Assembly (NCBI RefSeq): GCF_000968175.1
Contig: NZ_FO704551.1
Span: 1,302,001-1,366,000 of the forward strand
DNA: 64,000 nt
Direction: 5' to 3'
Source of the DNA: Xenorhabdus poinarii G6
GTDB lineage: Bacteria > Pseudomonadota > Gammaproteobacteria > Enterobacterales > Enterobacteriaceae
Below the pieces are notes generated by a model. The model worked only from the letters and a program-made list of their open reading frames with translations. It searched no databases and was not told the DNA's origin. Positions 38,541-49,075 of the stretch are shown piece after piece. The first letter of the stretch is position 1. Each line of letters begins with the position of its first letter. Position numbers and translations under genes: made by a program.

Positions 38541-40001
38541 TTAATCTTTCAGGTGATTGTTGTTTTGTAGCCGAAAGATGACTTGCACTCTCGCGCCACC
38601 CAGCGGGCTATCCTCAATATTTATGCTGCCTTGGTATTGTTCAACAATTTCAGAAGCTATCGACAAGCCTAGCCCCTGACCTGGTTGCAAGGTATCTACT
38701 CGCAAGCCCCGCTGAAAAATCATTTCGCGTTTGTCAGGGGGAACACCTAACCCATCATCATCAACAACAATAATGAGTGCGTTTTCTCCTGTCATGAGAG
38801 TGACGTTGACACGTGTCCGGCAATACTTACATGCATTTTCCAGAATGTTGCCCATCACTTCATAAAATTCATGTTCTTTTCCAAGCCATGTCACCTCGGA
38901 GGGAGATTCGAATGTAATGACAACACCTTTATGCTGGTAAACCTTTGTTAGCGCAGTGATGAGTTTATTCAGCAAGGTTGAGACCGGAACACGCTGCTTT
39001 AAGAGAAAACTATCGTCACTGCGGATATTGGCTCTGTGCAGAGAGTATTTAATTTGTTGCGATATTTGCTGGATTTGCTCAAGCATCATGGGTTCTGTTT
39101 GTTCAAGGGGCAGGTTTTGCGGGGGATGTAGAGAACGTAGCGTCGATTGCAGCACGGCTAAAGGCGTTTTCAGGCTGTGAGTCAAATCGGCGAGTGTGGT
39201 TTGATATTTTGCATGACGTTTGCGTTCATTGGACAGTAATTTGTTTAAATTGATGACCAGCGCGCTTAGTTCAGCGGGCGGGTTTTCATCCAGTTTTTCC
39301 CTTTCGCCATTTTCTAGCTCATTGATCTGTTTAGTTAATAAATTGATGGGCTTAAGGCTCCAGTTAGCAGCGAATAAGATGAAGGGAATCACCAAAAGTA
39401 AATTAGCAATTAAAACATAGCCAAACCACTTCCATACTTTTGCAGATTCTTGTCTATCTTGTGGAACGGTATCAATAATAACAATCACCATTTCAGGCAG
39501 TTTGTTCGTTGCCGGATAAATATTGACGGCCACTGAATAGGTTAATAATGTATTTTTGTTATTTTTATCATATTTATCATTTTTTGTTTTATACAAACAG
39601 TTATCTTTATTATTAACATTATCATTATTTTTCAGCTCGATGGTGTGGAAGCCATTTTTTTTCAACCAATTAGGGTTAATGGCATTTTCGATTTCGGAAC
39701 CCCTATTTTCGCGCCAAAGCAGATTGCCCTTATTATCATAGATAAGGGCTAATGATCTGCAATTTATGGTATAGCTTTTGGGAACAATAATAGACAGTTC
39801 ACTGTTTTCCCATTTTGCCAGCGAATGAAATAAATTACTTTGGCTACGGAGTATGTAATAGCTTGTTTTATCAAAACTCACTAAATATCCAACAATAGCC
39901 ACCAGGCCATATGAGAACGTTAATGCCAGAATAACCGCGGCCGTTGCCAGAAGAAACCGATATCTTAGCGAAAGATATTTTTTAGAGAAGTTAAGCATCA
40001 T
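38541..40001 (-). CDS. phoQ: Sensor histidine kinase PhoQ, sensor patch diverged
   Basis: PhoQ senses low Mg2+, acid and cationic peptides and phosphorylates PhoP. It has two membrane helices (about 16-44 and 191-213), a periplasmic sensor, HAMP, an H-box LTHSLKTPLAVLQ and the N/G boxes ENACKYC and DDDGLGVPPDKR. The length is 486, as in E. coli. The sensor differs: where E. coli has the acidic EDDDDAE patch, this protein has an Asn/Lys-rich stretch (residues ~143-150, KYDKNNKN), and the His before SVAVN is Tyr. The gene overlaps phoP by 11 bp; the second ATG at 39998 is an alternative start. Confidence 0.92.
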   Translation of the reverse strand: MMLNFSKKYLSLRYRFLLATAAVILALTFSYGLVAIVGYLVSFDKTSYYILRSQSNLFHSLAKWENSELSIIVPKSYTINCRSLALIYDNKGNLLWRENRGSEIENAINPNWLKKNGFHTIELKNNDNVNNKDNCLYKTKNDKYDKNNKNTLLTYSVAVNIYPATNKLPEMVIVIIDTVPQDRQESAKVWKWFGYVLIANLLLVIPFILFAANWSLKPINLLTKQINELENGEREKLDENPPAELSALVINLNKLLSNERKRHAKYQTTLADLTHSLKTPLAVLQSTLRSLHPPQNLPLEQTEPMMLEQIQQISQQIKYSLHRANIRSDDSFLLKQRVPVSTLLNKLITALTKVYQHKGVVITFESPSEVTWLGKEHEFYEVMGNILENACKYCRTRVNVTLMTGENALIIVVDDDGLGVPPDKREMIFQRGLRVDTLQPGQGLGLSIASEIVEQYQGSINIEDSPLGGARVQVIFRLQNNNHLKD

Positions 40002-40671
40002 GGGATTTCACATTGAGGAGATACCCCTGGCTACGAATAGTAACAATGACTTCTTCAGGCCATTCATTCAATATTTTTTTCCTCAACCGCCCCATCACGA
40101 CATCAATGGTGTGATCTTTGGGGGGTTTATTTTTATATAATTCCCGTATTAACAATTTCTTACTGACAACCTTGCCATTATTGCGCATTAAGGTTTCCAT
40201 AATTGTGAATTCAAAACTCGTCAACTTAACAATATGACTATTAATAGAAAATTCTTTTTTCGTGATGTTAATTAAAAAGGGAGCAATCTCAATGATCTGC
40301 GATGCAAATCCGCTCTGGCGTCGTAGCAAAGCCTGTATGCGGGCATGAAGTTCCGCCGGATTACACTCTTTAACCACATAATCATCTGCCCCGGCATTTA
40401 GCACGGTGACTTTCTTTTGCCAGCTATCACTCACAGTGACGACAAGAATAGGTATATTAATTTTCTTATTACGCCAACGTTGTATCATACTCAGTCCGTC
40501 TTCACCCGGAAGTGCCAGATCAAGGACAACAACGTCAGGAGGATAGTCTTTAAGATAAAGATCAGCTTTTTTGGTATTGGTGACGCCATCAACTGTATAT
40601 CCCATATTGCCCAGTTGTGTAACAAGGTGATGGAGATATGTTTCTCTATCTTCAATGATCAGTACCCGCAT
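39991..40671 (-). CDS. phoP: Response regulator PhoP
   Basis: OmpR-family regulator, 226 residues. The receiver has acidic residues in IIEDRE, phospho-acceptor Asp in VVVLDLALPGEDG, Thr in LVVTVSDSWQ and Lys in DDYVVKECN. The winged-helix domain has MGRLRKKI and RSQGYLL. The normally conserved Pro after the receiver Lys is Glu here. Gene order purB-phoP-phoQ is as in E. coli. A long AT-rich region upstream probably carries the promoter and any PhoP boxes, which I could not define. Confidence 0.93.
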   Translation of the reverse strand: MRVLIIEDRETYLHHLVTQLGNMGYTVDGVTNTKKADLYLKDYPPDVVVLDLALPGEDGLSMIQRWRNKKINIPILVVTVSDSWQKKVTVLNAGADDYVVKECNPAELHARIQALLRRQSGFASQIIEIAPFLINITKKEFSINSHIVKLTSFEFTIMETLMRNNGKVVSKKLLIRELYKNKPPKDHTIDVVMGRLRKKILNEWPEEVIVTIRSQGYLLNVKSHDA

Positions 40672-41288
40672 AATAACTCCTTAAATACTAGCCAGTAAGG
40701 TTTATCAAATAAAATTAATATCTAGATAAGTCATTAATTATTTCGATAAGAACAAATAAAACATATATACCCAATAAACGTTGGCTCACATTGTGAGAAT
40801 GAACGTGTGCCTTATTCCTCCTCGTTGTGCGAGGGGATAAATGCATCTTGAAGTACATGGGTATATCCTCATATAAAGCTAATTATAGTGATGATTTATA
40901 TTTGTGCTGATACATTAATTCTATAGGCATTAAAAACAAATAGTTGATAAAAACAAATTCATATTTCATTTATCTTTTATATAAGTTTAACTGTTCAGTA
41001 AGTGCCGATTTTCGGCGCAGTGGAAAAAGAAATAAAGTGCTAAAAATAAGGGTAACTCTCTGTTTATAGATGTTATATTGTTAACTATGTCATTAGACAG
41101 CATAAATATAGCTAATCAACACGACAATTTGAAATATGAGAGCGGTATCCCGGATATGTTAGCGATTTTTTTCTTTATTAAATGCTTTTCTATCGATTTT
41201 TTTGTTTTACAGCAAAAAATCAACTTGGTCGTCGTTTAATGAGAGGCATGGAGTTAAGAGATGACGCATATTGGGCAGGAAAATATAT
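40672..41288. other. Long AT-rich interval between purB and phoP
   Basis: About 620 bp without a credible gene. It contains the phoP promoter and a ~100 bp element with inverted ends (listed separately). The segment 40900-41220 is very AT-rich with no recognised feature. Confidence 0.5.
40765..40866. repeat. MITE-like palindromic element
   Basis: ATATACCC at the left end is the exact complement of GGGTATAT at the right end, 102 bp overall. Inside are a GGCTCACATTGTGAG stretch and a CCTC/GAGG stem. Elements starting and ending with ATATACCC/GGGTATAT are familiar interspersed repeats in several enterobacteria; only one copy is in this window. Confidence 0.5.
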
Positions 41289-41315
41289 GATGGGCGGGGA
41301 TGAAGCCCGCCCATC
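41289..41315 (-). terminator. Terminator after purB
   Basis: GATGGGCGGG and CCCGCCCATC form a perfect 10 bp GC-rich stem with a 7-base loop just behind the purB stop. On the minus strand the hairpin is followed by ATATATTTT. Confidence 0.75.
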
Positions 41316-41334
41316 GACGTTAATAAACAGCAAA

Positions 41335-42756
<1,422 letters not shown>

Positions 42757-42785
42757 TTAACCGTTTTGTAGCGGACCGTGTTTAT

Positions 42786-43412
42786 CTAACAGTTCGCCAG
42801 AATTTCTTTAGCTTGTCGAATCAGGCGCTGGCGGGAAAACATGATTTGCAGACGGCTTCCACCCACTTGCTGCCATAAAACGGCACTGCGAATCCCCGCC
42901 AGTAACACTGATCTGACTTTTGCCTGAATGAGCGTATTACGTAATATTTCAGGTGACCCTGTAACTTGAATACGTGGCCCCAGCGGGCTGATAATATCAA
43001 CGTAAATTCCTGCAAGAGCGTTAAGCATCCCCTCTGACATCGGTTCAAAGTAGGCTTGCTGACGCTCTAGCTGTCCTATACGATTTGCCAGCTCATTGGC
43101 GGCTGACGGATGCTTATTCAAACGGCGTTCTAAAGCCATCAGACTTAACATATATCGGGTAAGATCGGCAGAAACGCCGCTATGTGAACCGTTGAACATA
43201 CCCAACATTGCTTCAAGGCCAATACGCAGGTTGCCGGCATTGTTGCCGAAAACATCCAGCGTAGAGGTTGGATTCATATTCAGGACACTGTTGATCATGA
43301 TCTCAAAAGCATCCGTATCACATTGACCTTCATGGGCAAGTTTTTGTACGAGACGCCCAGCCTGGCAGGCACCTGCCAGAGCCAGTGTAATGTCGTAATA
43401 ATTTTTAGCCAC
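42786..43412 (-). CDS. hflD: High frequency lysogenization protein HflD
   Basis: HflD is a peripheral membrane protein which, in E. coli, binds phage lambda CII and lowers lysogeny. It has 208 residues and the typical start [18 protein letters not shown]. It follows mnmA by 2 bp and precedes purB, the conserved order. Confidence 0.94.
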   Translation of the reverse strand: MAKNYYDITLALAGACQAGRLVQKLAHEGQCDTDAFEIMINSVLNMNPTSTLDVFGNNAGNLRIGLEAMLGMFNGSHSGVSADLTRYMLSLMALERRLNKHPSAANELANRIGQLERQQAYFEPMSEGMLNALAGIYVDIISPLGPRIQVTGSPEILRNTLIQAKVRSVLLAGIRSAVLWQQVGGSRLQIMFSRQRLIRQAKEILANC

Positions 43413-43414
43413 AA

Positions 43415-44518
43415 CTACTCCTGTATACGTTGTTCGATCACACCACCACCGAGGCAGACCTCACCTTGATAGAACACGGCTGATTGGCCGGGGGTGACAG
43501 CGGCAACGGGGCTATCAAAACGAACTTCAATTTTATCTTCGCCTAACGGGACGACAGTGCAGGGGATATCATGCTGGCGGTAGCGGGTTTTTACAACGCA
43601 GCGCATGGCTGTTTTCAACGGCTGACGATCAACCCAATGCAATTGCTGTGCAACCAGGCCGATAGACATCAGACGAGGATGTTCATGCCCCTGGGCAACG
43701 ATTAATATGTTGTTTTCAACATTTTTCTCGACCACATACCACGGTTCTTCATTGCCATTTTTTGTACCCCCTATCCCCAATCCTTTGCGCTGACCGAGGG
43801 TATGGTACATCAAACCAGTATGTTGGCCGATGGTTTGCCCATCCACGGTCATAATCGGGCCGGGTTGGGCAGGCAAATAACGCCCAAGGAAATCGCGGAA
43901 CTTACGCTCGCCAATAAAACAAATCCCCGTTGAGTCTTTTTTCTTTGCTGTGACCAGACCAATTTCTTCGGCAATGCGGCGGACTTCAGGTTTTTCCAGT
44001 TCCCCGATGGGGAACAGACTTTTGGCAACCTGCTGGTGGCTTAAGGTATATAGAAAATAACTTTGATCTTTATTGCCATCCAGACCACGCAGTAATTGGC
44101 TAATACCGTCCACATCCTGACGACGGACATAATGCCCGGTTGCGATATAGTCGGCACCTAAATCTTCTGCGGCAAACTCCAGAAATGCTTTGAACTTGAT
44201 TTCTTTATTGCAAAGAATATCCGGGTTTGGGGTTCTGCCTGCTTTGTATTCAGCAAGAAAATGTTCGAATACATTATCCCAATATTCGGCGGCAAAATTG
44301 ATGGTATGCAATTCAATGCCCAGTTTGTCACAAACCGCCTGGGCATCGGCAAGATCGGTGGCCGCCGAGCAGTACTCTTCACTATCGTCTTCTTCCCAGT
44401 TTTTCATGAACAGGCCAGCTACCTGGTAGCCCTGCTGTTGCAGAAGGTAAGCAGAGACGGACGAATCAACACCGCCGGACATGCCGACAATGACTTTTTT
44501 CTGGCTGTTATCTGACAT
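43415..44518 (-). CDS. mnmA: tRNA 2-thiouridylase
   Basis: MnmA thiolates U34 of tRNAs for Lys, Glu and Gln. The PP-loop [15 protein letters not shown] lies at residues 12-26. Catalytic cysteines are in [11 protein letters not shown] (about 102) and [10 protein letters not shown] (about 199). The length is 367 residues. It heads the mnmA-hflD-purB operon. Confidence 0.97.
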   Translation of the reverse strand: MSDNSQKKVIVGMSGGVDSSVSAYLLQQQGYQVAGLFMKNWEEDDSEEYCSAATDLADAQAVCDKLGIELHTINFAAEYWDNVFEHFLAEYKAGRTPNPDILCNKEIKFKAFLEFAAEDLGADYIATGHYVRRQDVDGISQLLRGLDGNKDQSYFLYTLSHQQVAKSLFPIGELEKPEVRRIAEEIGLVTAKKKDSTGICFIGERKFRDFLGRYLPAQPGPIMTVDGQTIGQHTGLMYHTLGQRKGLGIGGTKNGNEEPWYVVEKNVENNILIVAQGHEHPRLMSIGLVAQQLHWVDRQPLKTAMRCVVKTRYRQHDIPCTVVPLGEDKIEVRFDSPVAAVTPGQSAVFYQGEVCLGGGVIEQRIQE

Positions 44519-44676
44519 GGATATATCTCACTGCGGAAAAAAACAAACGCGATACTTTAGCACGTCGGCACTCAAGGTGCATCAAACGTATGGTGCTCTT
44601 TTTTATCCGATTCGCTTTATCCGGTTGTTGGCGATGATTATTGAGCAAAGGGTGAACTAAAATAGTGCAGTATCGG

Positions 44677-45309
44677 CTAAACAAAATTAATCTCTCTCCA
44701 TTCTCCGGGAGGTAATGAGCCTAATTGCATTGTTCCCATACTGAAACGGATTAAACGCAATGTAGGATAACCTACATGTGCGGTCATTCTGCGGACTTGC
44801 CGATTCCGGCCTTCATGTAACGTGATTTTTAGCCAGCTGACCGGAATGTTTTTTCGTTCCCGTATAGGCGGTATGCGTTCCCAAAGCCATGCCGGTTCCT
44901 CTACTAATTCAGCGCCAGCTGGCAATGTTGGGCCATCGTTTAAGGTAACGCCGTGACGAAGTTTATGCAGGGCAGTTTCATCAGGGATGCCTTCGACCTG
45001 AACATAGTAAACTTTAGCTGTTTTTTTATTAGGTTGAGTTAATTGAGCCTGCAATTTTCCGTCGTTGGTCAGCACCAACAACCCTTCACTATCCCGATCC
45101 AGACGACCGGCGGCATAAACATCCGTAAATGGAATAAAATTTTTTAATGTTTCTCTTCCCATTTCATCGGTGAATTGGGGTAGAACCCCATAGGGTTTGT
45201 TAAAAATGAATACCCGTCGCGGACCTGTTTGTTTTTTTCTCGGCTTATTATTTTTTCTTTGGCTGAATCGGTTAAGTTGGTGTTTTTTAACAGAGATATT
45301 TGTCATCAT
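44677..45309 (-). CDS. rluE: 23S rRNA pseudouridine(2457) synthase
   Basis: RluE modifies U2457 of 23S rRNA. RsuA-family motifs are present: the catalytic Asp in [18 protein letters not shown] and the C-terminal [12 protein letters not shown]. Two ATG codons (45309, 45306) and a TTG (45312) are possible starts; I use the first ATG, giving 210 residues. It diverges from icd, as in E. coli. Confidence 0.93.
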   Translation of the reverse strand: MMTNISVKKHQLNRFSQRKNNKPRKKQTGPRRVFIFNKPYGVLPQFTDEMGRETLKNFIPFTDVYAAGRLDRDSEGLLVLTNDGKLQAQLTQPNKKTAKVYYVQVEGIPDETALHKLRHGVTLNDGPTLPAGAELVEEPAWLWERIPPIRERKNIPVSWLKITLHEGRNRQVRRMTAHVGYPTLRLIRFSMGTMQLGSLPPGEWREINFV

Positions 45310-45446
45310 CAATCATCGCTAGAAATTAGGGTGCGTATTATACCTGAAATCTGTGACCGTTGGCGTTTGCAGAATATTCAAGTAGTATTGACACGTCCCT
45401 TACAAAAAATTAACAAGGCACTGCGCTTATTTGAAAGGAGAGGTTA

Positions 45447-46700
45447 ATGGAAAGCAAAGTAGTTGTTCCGGCGGAAGGTAAAAAAATTACGATTGATGCC
45501 AAAGGTAAATTAAATGTTCCGAATAACCCTGTAATCCCTTATATCGAAGGGGATGGCATCGGTGTTGATGTGACGCCGGTCATGCTGCAAGTTGTTGATG
45601 CTGCGGTTCAGAAAGCATATCGAGGAGAGCGTAAAATTTCCTGGATGGAAATCTACACAGGTGAAAAATCCACACAAGTTTATGGCAAAGACATCTGGTT
45701 GCCAGATGAGACACTGAATTTGATCCGTGAATACCGCGTTGCGATCAAAGGCCCTCTGACAACTCCTGTCGGTGGTGGTATTCGTTCATTGAACGTAGCA
45801 CTGCGTCAGCAATTGGATCTGTACGTCTGCCTGCGTCCAGTACGCTATTATCAGGGGACGCCAAGCCCCGTTAAGCAACCAGAGCTGACTGATATGGTTA
45901 TCTTCCGTGAAAATGCGGAAGATATTTATGCCGGGATTGAGTGGAAAGCGGGTTCTGCGGAAGCGGACAAGGTGATTAAATTCCTGCAAGATGAAATGGG
46001 GGTTAATAAGATCCGTTTCCCTCAACAGTGTGGTATCGGTATAAAACCTTGCTCAGAAGAGGGGACTAAACGTCTGGTACGTGCCGCGATTGAATATGCT
46101 ATTGATAATGACCGTGAATCCGTCACCCTGGTTCATAAAGGCAATATCATGAAATTCACTGAAGGTGCTTTCAAAGACTGGGGCTATGAACTGGCTCGCA
46201 CTGAATTCGGTGGAGAACTGTTGGATGGCGGGCCGTGGGTTAAGATCAAGAATCCTAAAAATGGCAAAGATATCGTCATTAAAGATGTCATTGCCGATGC
46301 GTTCTTGCAACAGATCTTGTTGCGTCCAGCAGAATACGATGTTATTGCTTGTATGAACCTCAATGGTGATTACATTTCTGACGCGCTGGCTGCACAGGTT
46401 GGTGGTATCGGTATTGCTCCTGGTGCAAACATTGGTGATGAATGTGCTCTGTTTGAAGCAACACACGGTACTGCGCCTAAGTATGCAGGTCAGGATAAAG
46501 TCAACCCGGGTTCTGTTATCCTTTCGGCTGAAATGATGCTGCGCCATATGGGATGGTTTGAAGCCGCTGACCTAATCGTTAATGGAATGGAAGGAGCGAT
46601 TGCAGCCAAGACCGTGACTTATGATTTTGAACGCCTGATGGATGATGCTAAGCTACTGAAATGCAGTGAGTTTGGTGACGCTATCATCTCTCACATGTAA
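45447..46700 (+). CDS. icd: Isocitrate dehydrogenase (NADP+)
   Basis: Icd is the TCA-cycle enzyme regulated by AceK phosphorylation; the Ser in [13 protein letters not shown] near 113 is that site. The 417-residue protein is complete and has NADP-binding motifs such as [29 protein letters not shown] ribosome site precedes the ATG. Its 3' end is a known integration target of lambdoid phages (phage 21, e14), and the prophage integrase gene follows directly. Confidence 0.98.
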   Translation: MESKVVVPAEGKKITIDAKGKLNVPNNPVIPYIEGDGIGVDVTPVMLQVVDAAVQKAYRGERKISWMEIYTGEKSTQVYGKDIWLPDETLNLIREYRVAIKGPLTTPVGGGIRSLNVALRQQLDLYVCLRPVRYYQGTPSPVKQPELTDMVIFRENAEDIYAGIEWKAGSAEADKVIKFLQDEMGVNKIRFPQQCGIGIKPCSEEGTKRLVRAAIEYAIDNDRESVTLVHKGNIMKFTEGAFKDWGYELARTEFGGELLDGGPWVKIKNPKNGKDIVIKDVIADAFLQQILLRPAEYDVIACMNLNGDYISDALAAQVGGIGIAPGANIGDECALFEATHGTAPKYAGQDKVNPGSVILSAEMMLRHMGWFEAADLIVNGMEGAIAAKTVTYDFERLMDDAKLLKCSEFGDAIISHM

Positions 46701-46722
46701 TTGATTTCATCGATGAATAGAT

Positions 46723-46752
46723 AACGGGGGCTTAATGGTTCCCGTTTTTTAT
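46723..46752 (+). terminator. Terminator after icd
   Basis: AACGGG (46723-46728) pairs with CCCGTT (46741-46746), followed by TTTT and then ATTATC. It lies 22 bp behind the icd stop. Confidence 0.65.
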
Positions 46753-46811
46753 TATCACGGAAGGAATGGTTATCAAAAAATTATCAAAACAAGTTATCAA
46801 AACCTGTCAAA
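46752..46811. other. Candidate attL arm-type integrase sites
   Basis: TTATCAAAA occurs three times, at 46770, 46781 and 46794, with related TTATCACGG at 46752 and TGTCAAATT at 46805. In lambda the P' arm has three adjacent Int arm sites between the att core and the 3' end of int; position and number are the same here. If the lambda geometry holds, the crossover core lies 55-80 bp to the left, near the icd stop codon. The matching attR is outside the window. Confidence 0.5.
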
Positions 46812-46821
46812 TTTGAGCAAT

Positions 46822-47949
46822 CTAAATGACGATCTTTATCCAATCTTTACCGCGGTCATCATGATACTTATCGGTCTGCTGTTGCGTTTTGTGTCCCAAT
46901 AAATCTTTAGTGTTTATACCCTGTTCGCGATATAGTCGTTCTGATAATGAACGCTGTTCATGGAAAGTTGCCGGAGTACCGTCCCCCCAATCAATGTCTG
47001 TTTTATCACGCGCTTTCTTAAAGTTTGTTGTTAATGTATTTGCTGTTACTTTTTCTCCGCGTCTAGATTGCGATGTGGTGTGAAAATAATGAATTAAATA
47101 CGGGCTAAGGACACGATCACGGCATTGTGCAACAACCTCTCTGAGGGAAATATTAATGGCATTGCATCGCAATGCTAGCGGAATGGCTAACTTGACGCCT
47201 GTTTTTTCTTGGGAAATATGTAGGTGATCATCCCAAATATCGGCAAATTTCATCTCTGAAATATCACCTAATCGTTGCCCAGTCACAATAGCCAACAGCA
47301 TGGCATTGCCCATATATCGATGCTGCGAGTTTGCAATTTCGAATATCTGTTTCCATTCTTCCAATTTCAGCCGTTGGCGGGTAATTTTTCTACGAGGTTG
47401 CTTAGTTGCCAATGCAGGGTTATAGCCAGGGGGGACTTCTCCTGCATGTTGCGCCTCTTTGAATACATCTATCAGAACTGAGCGAACAACCTGTGCCATG
47501 CGTGGCTGTCCTGCGATTTTATATTCGTCTAAAATGCTTGCAATGTCGCGAGCATCAACAGAGGGCAATGGTTTCATAGCAAGAGCCTGCCTCATTAATT
47601 CCACTGGTTTTCTTTTCTGTTTAAAAGTATTGGGCTTTATATCCCCTAGACTCAGCCTTTCTTCCTGTATTTGCCAATACTTATCCAGCCAAGTGTTGAC
47701 GGTTATTTCCTTCCCATTTACTTTTGCAACCCTATCACTAATCGCCATTACCTGCCTGCTGCGTTGCTCAGCCAGCCGACTATTGGCCTCTATAGCGATT
47801 TCTTTTGCTTCTTGCTCATTATCCCCCAGAGAATGGTATTTTCCTGTGATTGGGTGACGATAGCGCCAATACACCTTATTAGCCTTTCGGCTAAATAGTG
47901 GGTACAAGTTCGGAATATTGACATTATTTTTACGGGGTCTGGCAGCCAT
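46822..47949 (-). CDS. int: Prophage tyrosine recombinase (lambda Int type)
   Basis: A 375-residue site-specific recombinase with lambda Int layout: N-terminal arm-binding domain, core-binding domain and catalytic domain. Catalytic Arg lies in TGQRLGD, Lys in QEKTGVKLAIP, His and Arg in FHEQRSLS, His in LLGHKT and Tyr in DKYHDDRG. The usual Leu of HELRSL is Gln here, outside the catalytic set. ATG 47949 is preferred to GTG 47952. It overlaps the excisionase gene by 20 bp and ends next to icd. Confidence 0.95.
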   Translation of the reverse strand: MAARPRKNNVNIPNLYPLFSRKANKVYWRYRHPITGKYHSLGDNEQEAKEIAIEANSRLAEQRSRQVMAISDRVAKVNGKEITVNTWLDKYWQIQEERLSLGDIKPNTFKQKRKPVELMRQALAMKPLPSVDARDIASILDEYKIAGQPRMAQVVRSVLIDVFKEAQHAGEVPPGYNPALATKQPRRKITRQRLKLEEWKQIFEIANSQHRYMGNAMLLAIVTGQRLGDISEMKFADIWDDHLHISQEKTGVKLAIPLALRCNAINISLREVVAQCRDRVLSPYLIHYFHTTSQSRRGEKVTANTLTTNFKKARDKTDIDWGDGTPATFHEQRSLSERLYREQGINTKDLLGHKTQQQTDKYHDDRGKDWIKIVI

Positions 47950-48172
47950 CACTTAAGATCCTCTGTAATTTAGGATTATCTGATTTATTGATAGTTGGTG
48001 TAGCTAAACACCCAACCAATTCCGCATCTTCTCTAACCCTCCAAATGCCGCCTTCTTTTTGTGCTGGAGGATAAAAATATCCACTTCTAGCATAACGTTG
48101 AAGGGTGCTCAATCTAGGCGGGCGACTTCTGTATCTATCGTTCGCCCACTCATCCAGAGTTAGCATTTGCAT
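47930..48172 (-). CDS. xis: Prophage excisionase (lambda Xis type)
   Basis: An 80-residue protein with the winged-helix start LTLDEWANDRYRSRPPRLSTLQRYARSG that resembles lambda Xis, including YPPAQKEGGIWRV. The ribosome site AGAGGAT precedes the ATG. The xis-int overlap resembles the lambda arrangement. The 160 bp upstream hold only very short frames, for example 23 codons at 48224-48295, which I do not call. Confidence 0.88.
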   Translation of the reverse strand: MQMLTLDEWANDRYRSRPPRLSTLQRYARSGYFYPPAQKEGGIWRVREDAELVGCLATPTINKSDNPKLQRILSDGCQTP

Positions 48173-48334
48173 GATATTATCCTCTGTATAATTTAAACAA
48201 TCTCCTGAGATGCAATTTAAATCTCATACGAAATTCAATCCATTGCGGCACTCCCTCGCCACCTGTTTGTGTCCGTTCTCGAATTCGTTAGTCATGGGTG
48301 TTTGCAAATAAATCTATTCTCAGGCTCATGCTAT

Positions 48335-48859
48335 TTACCTCAATTGTTCATTGCCGATACCAATTAAATAATCTCGGTCAACCGTTGTTATTATTCCGCG
48401 CGGGCTAGTGAACGGACGCCAAATTAACAACAGGCTGCCTTTATTATTCCCATTTACTGTTTTTTGAGTTACTGCATTAACAAATGAGATTCGCCCGCCT
48501 GTTATTAACCTGACCTCATCAACCGTTTTCATTGCCAATTTAAACCAACCTACTGAGGTATCAGCGGGAACTAACATCACGATAGGCTGTAGTTTTCGAC
48601 ATTCGATGGCGGCTTTCTCTACCCACGGCGTAATTTTGGAATAGGGTGGATTACACCAAATGCTGCCATAACTCAACCAATCACATTCCAGTGCATTATC
48701 TCGTTCCGTGAGATAATGGCTGCACAGGGTATTATCAGCAGAGGCGGCTGCATCTAAATAAAAACCGAATTCCAAATCGAGTGCTGTAAATAATGGGAGG
48801 GGCGTTTGCCAGAGGTCTTTAAATTCTTTGGGGGTGTTACTGCCTCCGAAATCTGTCAT
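48335..48859 (-). CDS. Phage DNA N6-adenine methyltransferase
   Basis: A 174-residue protein of the phage Dam family (PF05869). The catalytic NPPY motif appears as IWCNPPYSKITPWVEKA, and the start WQTPLPLFTALDLEFGFYLDAAAS is typical. Such enzymes protect phage DNA from host restriction or mark it for expression. AGAGGAT precedes the ATG. It is the first of three methyltransferases in this module. Confidence 0.88.
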   Translation of the reverse strand: MTDFGGSNTPKEFKDLWQTPLPLFTALDLEFGFYLDAAASADNTLCSHYLTERDNALECDWLSYGSIWCNPPYSKITPWVEKAAIECRKLQPIVMLVPADTSVGWFKLAMKTVDEVRLITGGRISFVNAVTQKTVNGNNKGSLLLIWRPFTSPRGIITTVDRDYLIGIGNEQLR

Positions 48860-48862
48860 GTT

Positions 48863-49075
48863 CTATCCTCTAAAAATCAGTACTCCCGCAGCCAAATCAC
48901 GTTTTACCATTTGTCCCAATACCCGGTCTCGCCGATATTTCGTTATTTTAAACGGGTTTTTGGGACGTTGCCGATGCGGTTTTTTTCGGGTGTTTTTCCA
49001 CCATTTTCTATGCAGTGCAGTGTACGTATCTAAATCGTGTTTTAATAACTCACTGGCTGTTGTTAGTTTTTTCAT
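48863..49075 (-). CDS. Small basic phage protein, unknown
   Basis: Seventy residues, rich in Lys and Arg (KWWKNTRKKPHRQRPKNP), no recognised domain. An ideal GGAGG ribosome site precedes the ATG, and it is packed between two methyltransferase genes with 3 bp and no gap. Nucleic-acid binding is plausible from charge only. Confidence 0.65.
   Translation of the reverse strand: MKKLTTASELLKHDLDTYTALHRKWWKNTRKKPHRQRPKNPFKITKYRRDRVLGQMVKRDLAAGVLIFRG

Noticed and set aside
48224..48295. Twenty-three-codon frame upstream of xis, with further 13- and 16-codon frames next to it
   Set aside because: No clear ribosome sites; cannot be told from chance.
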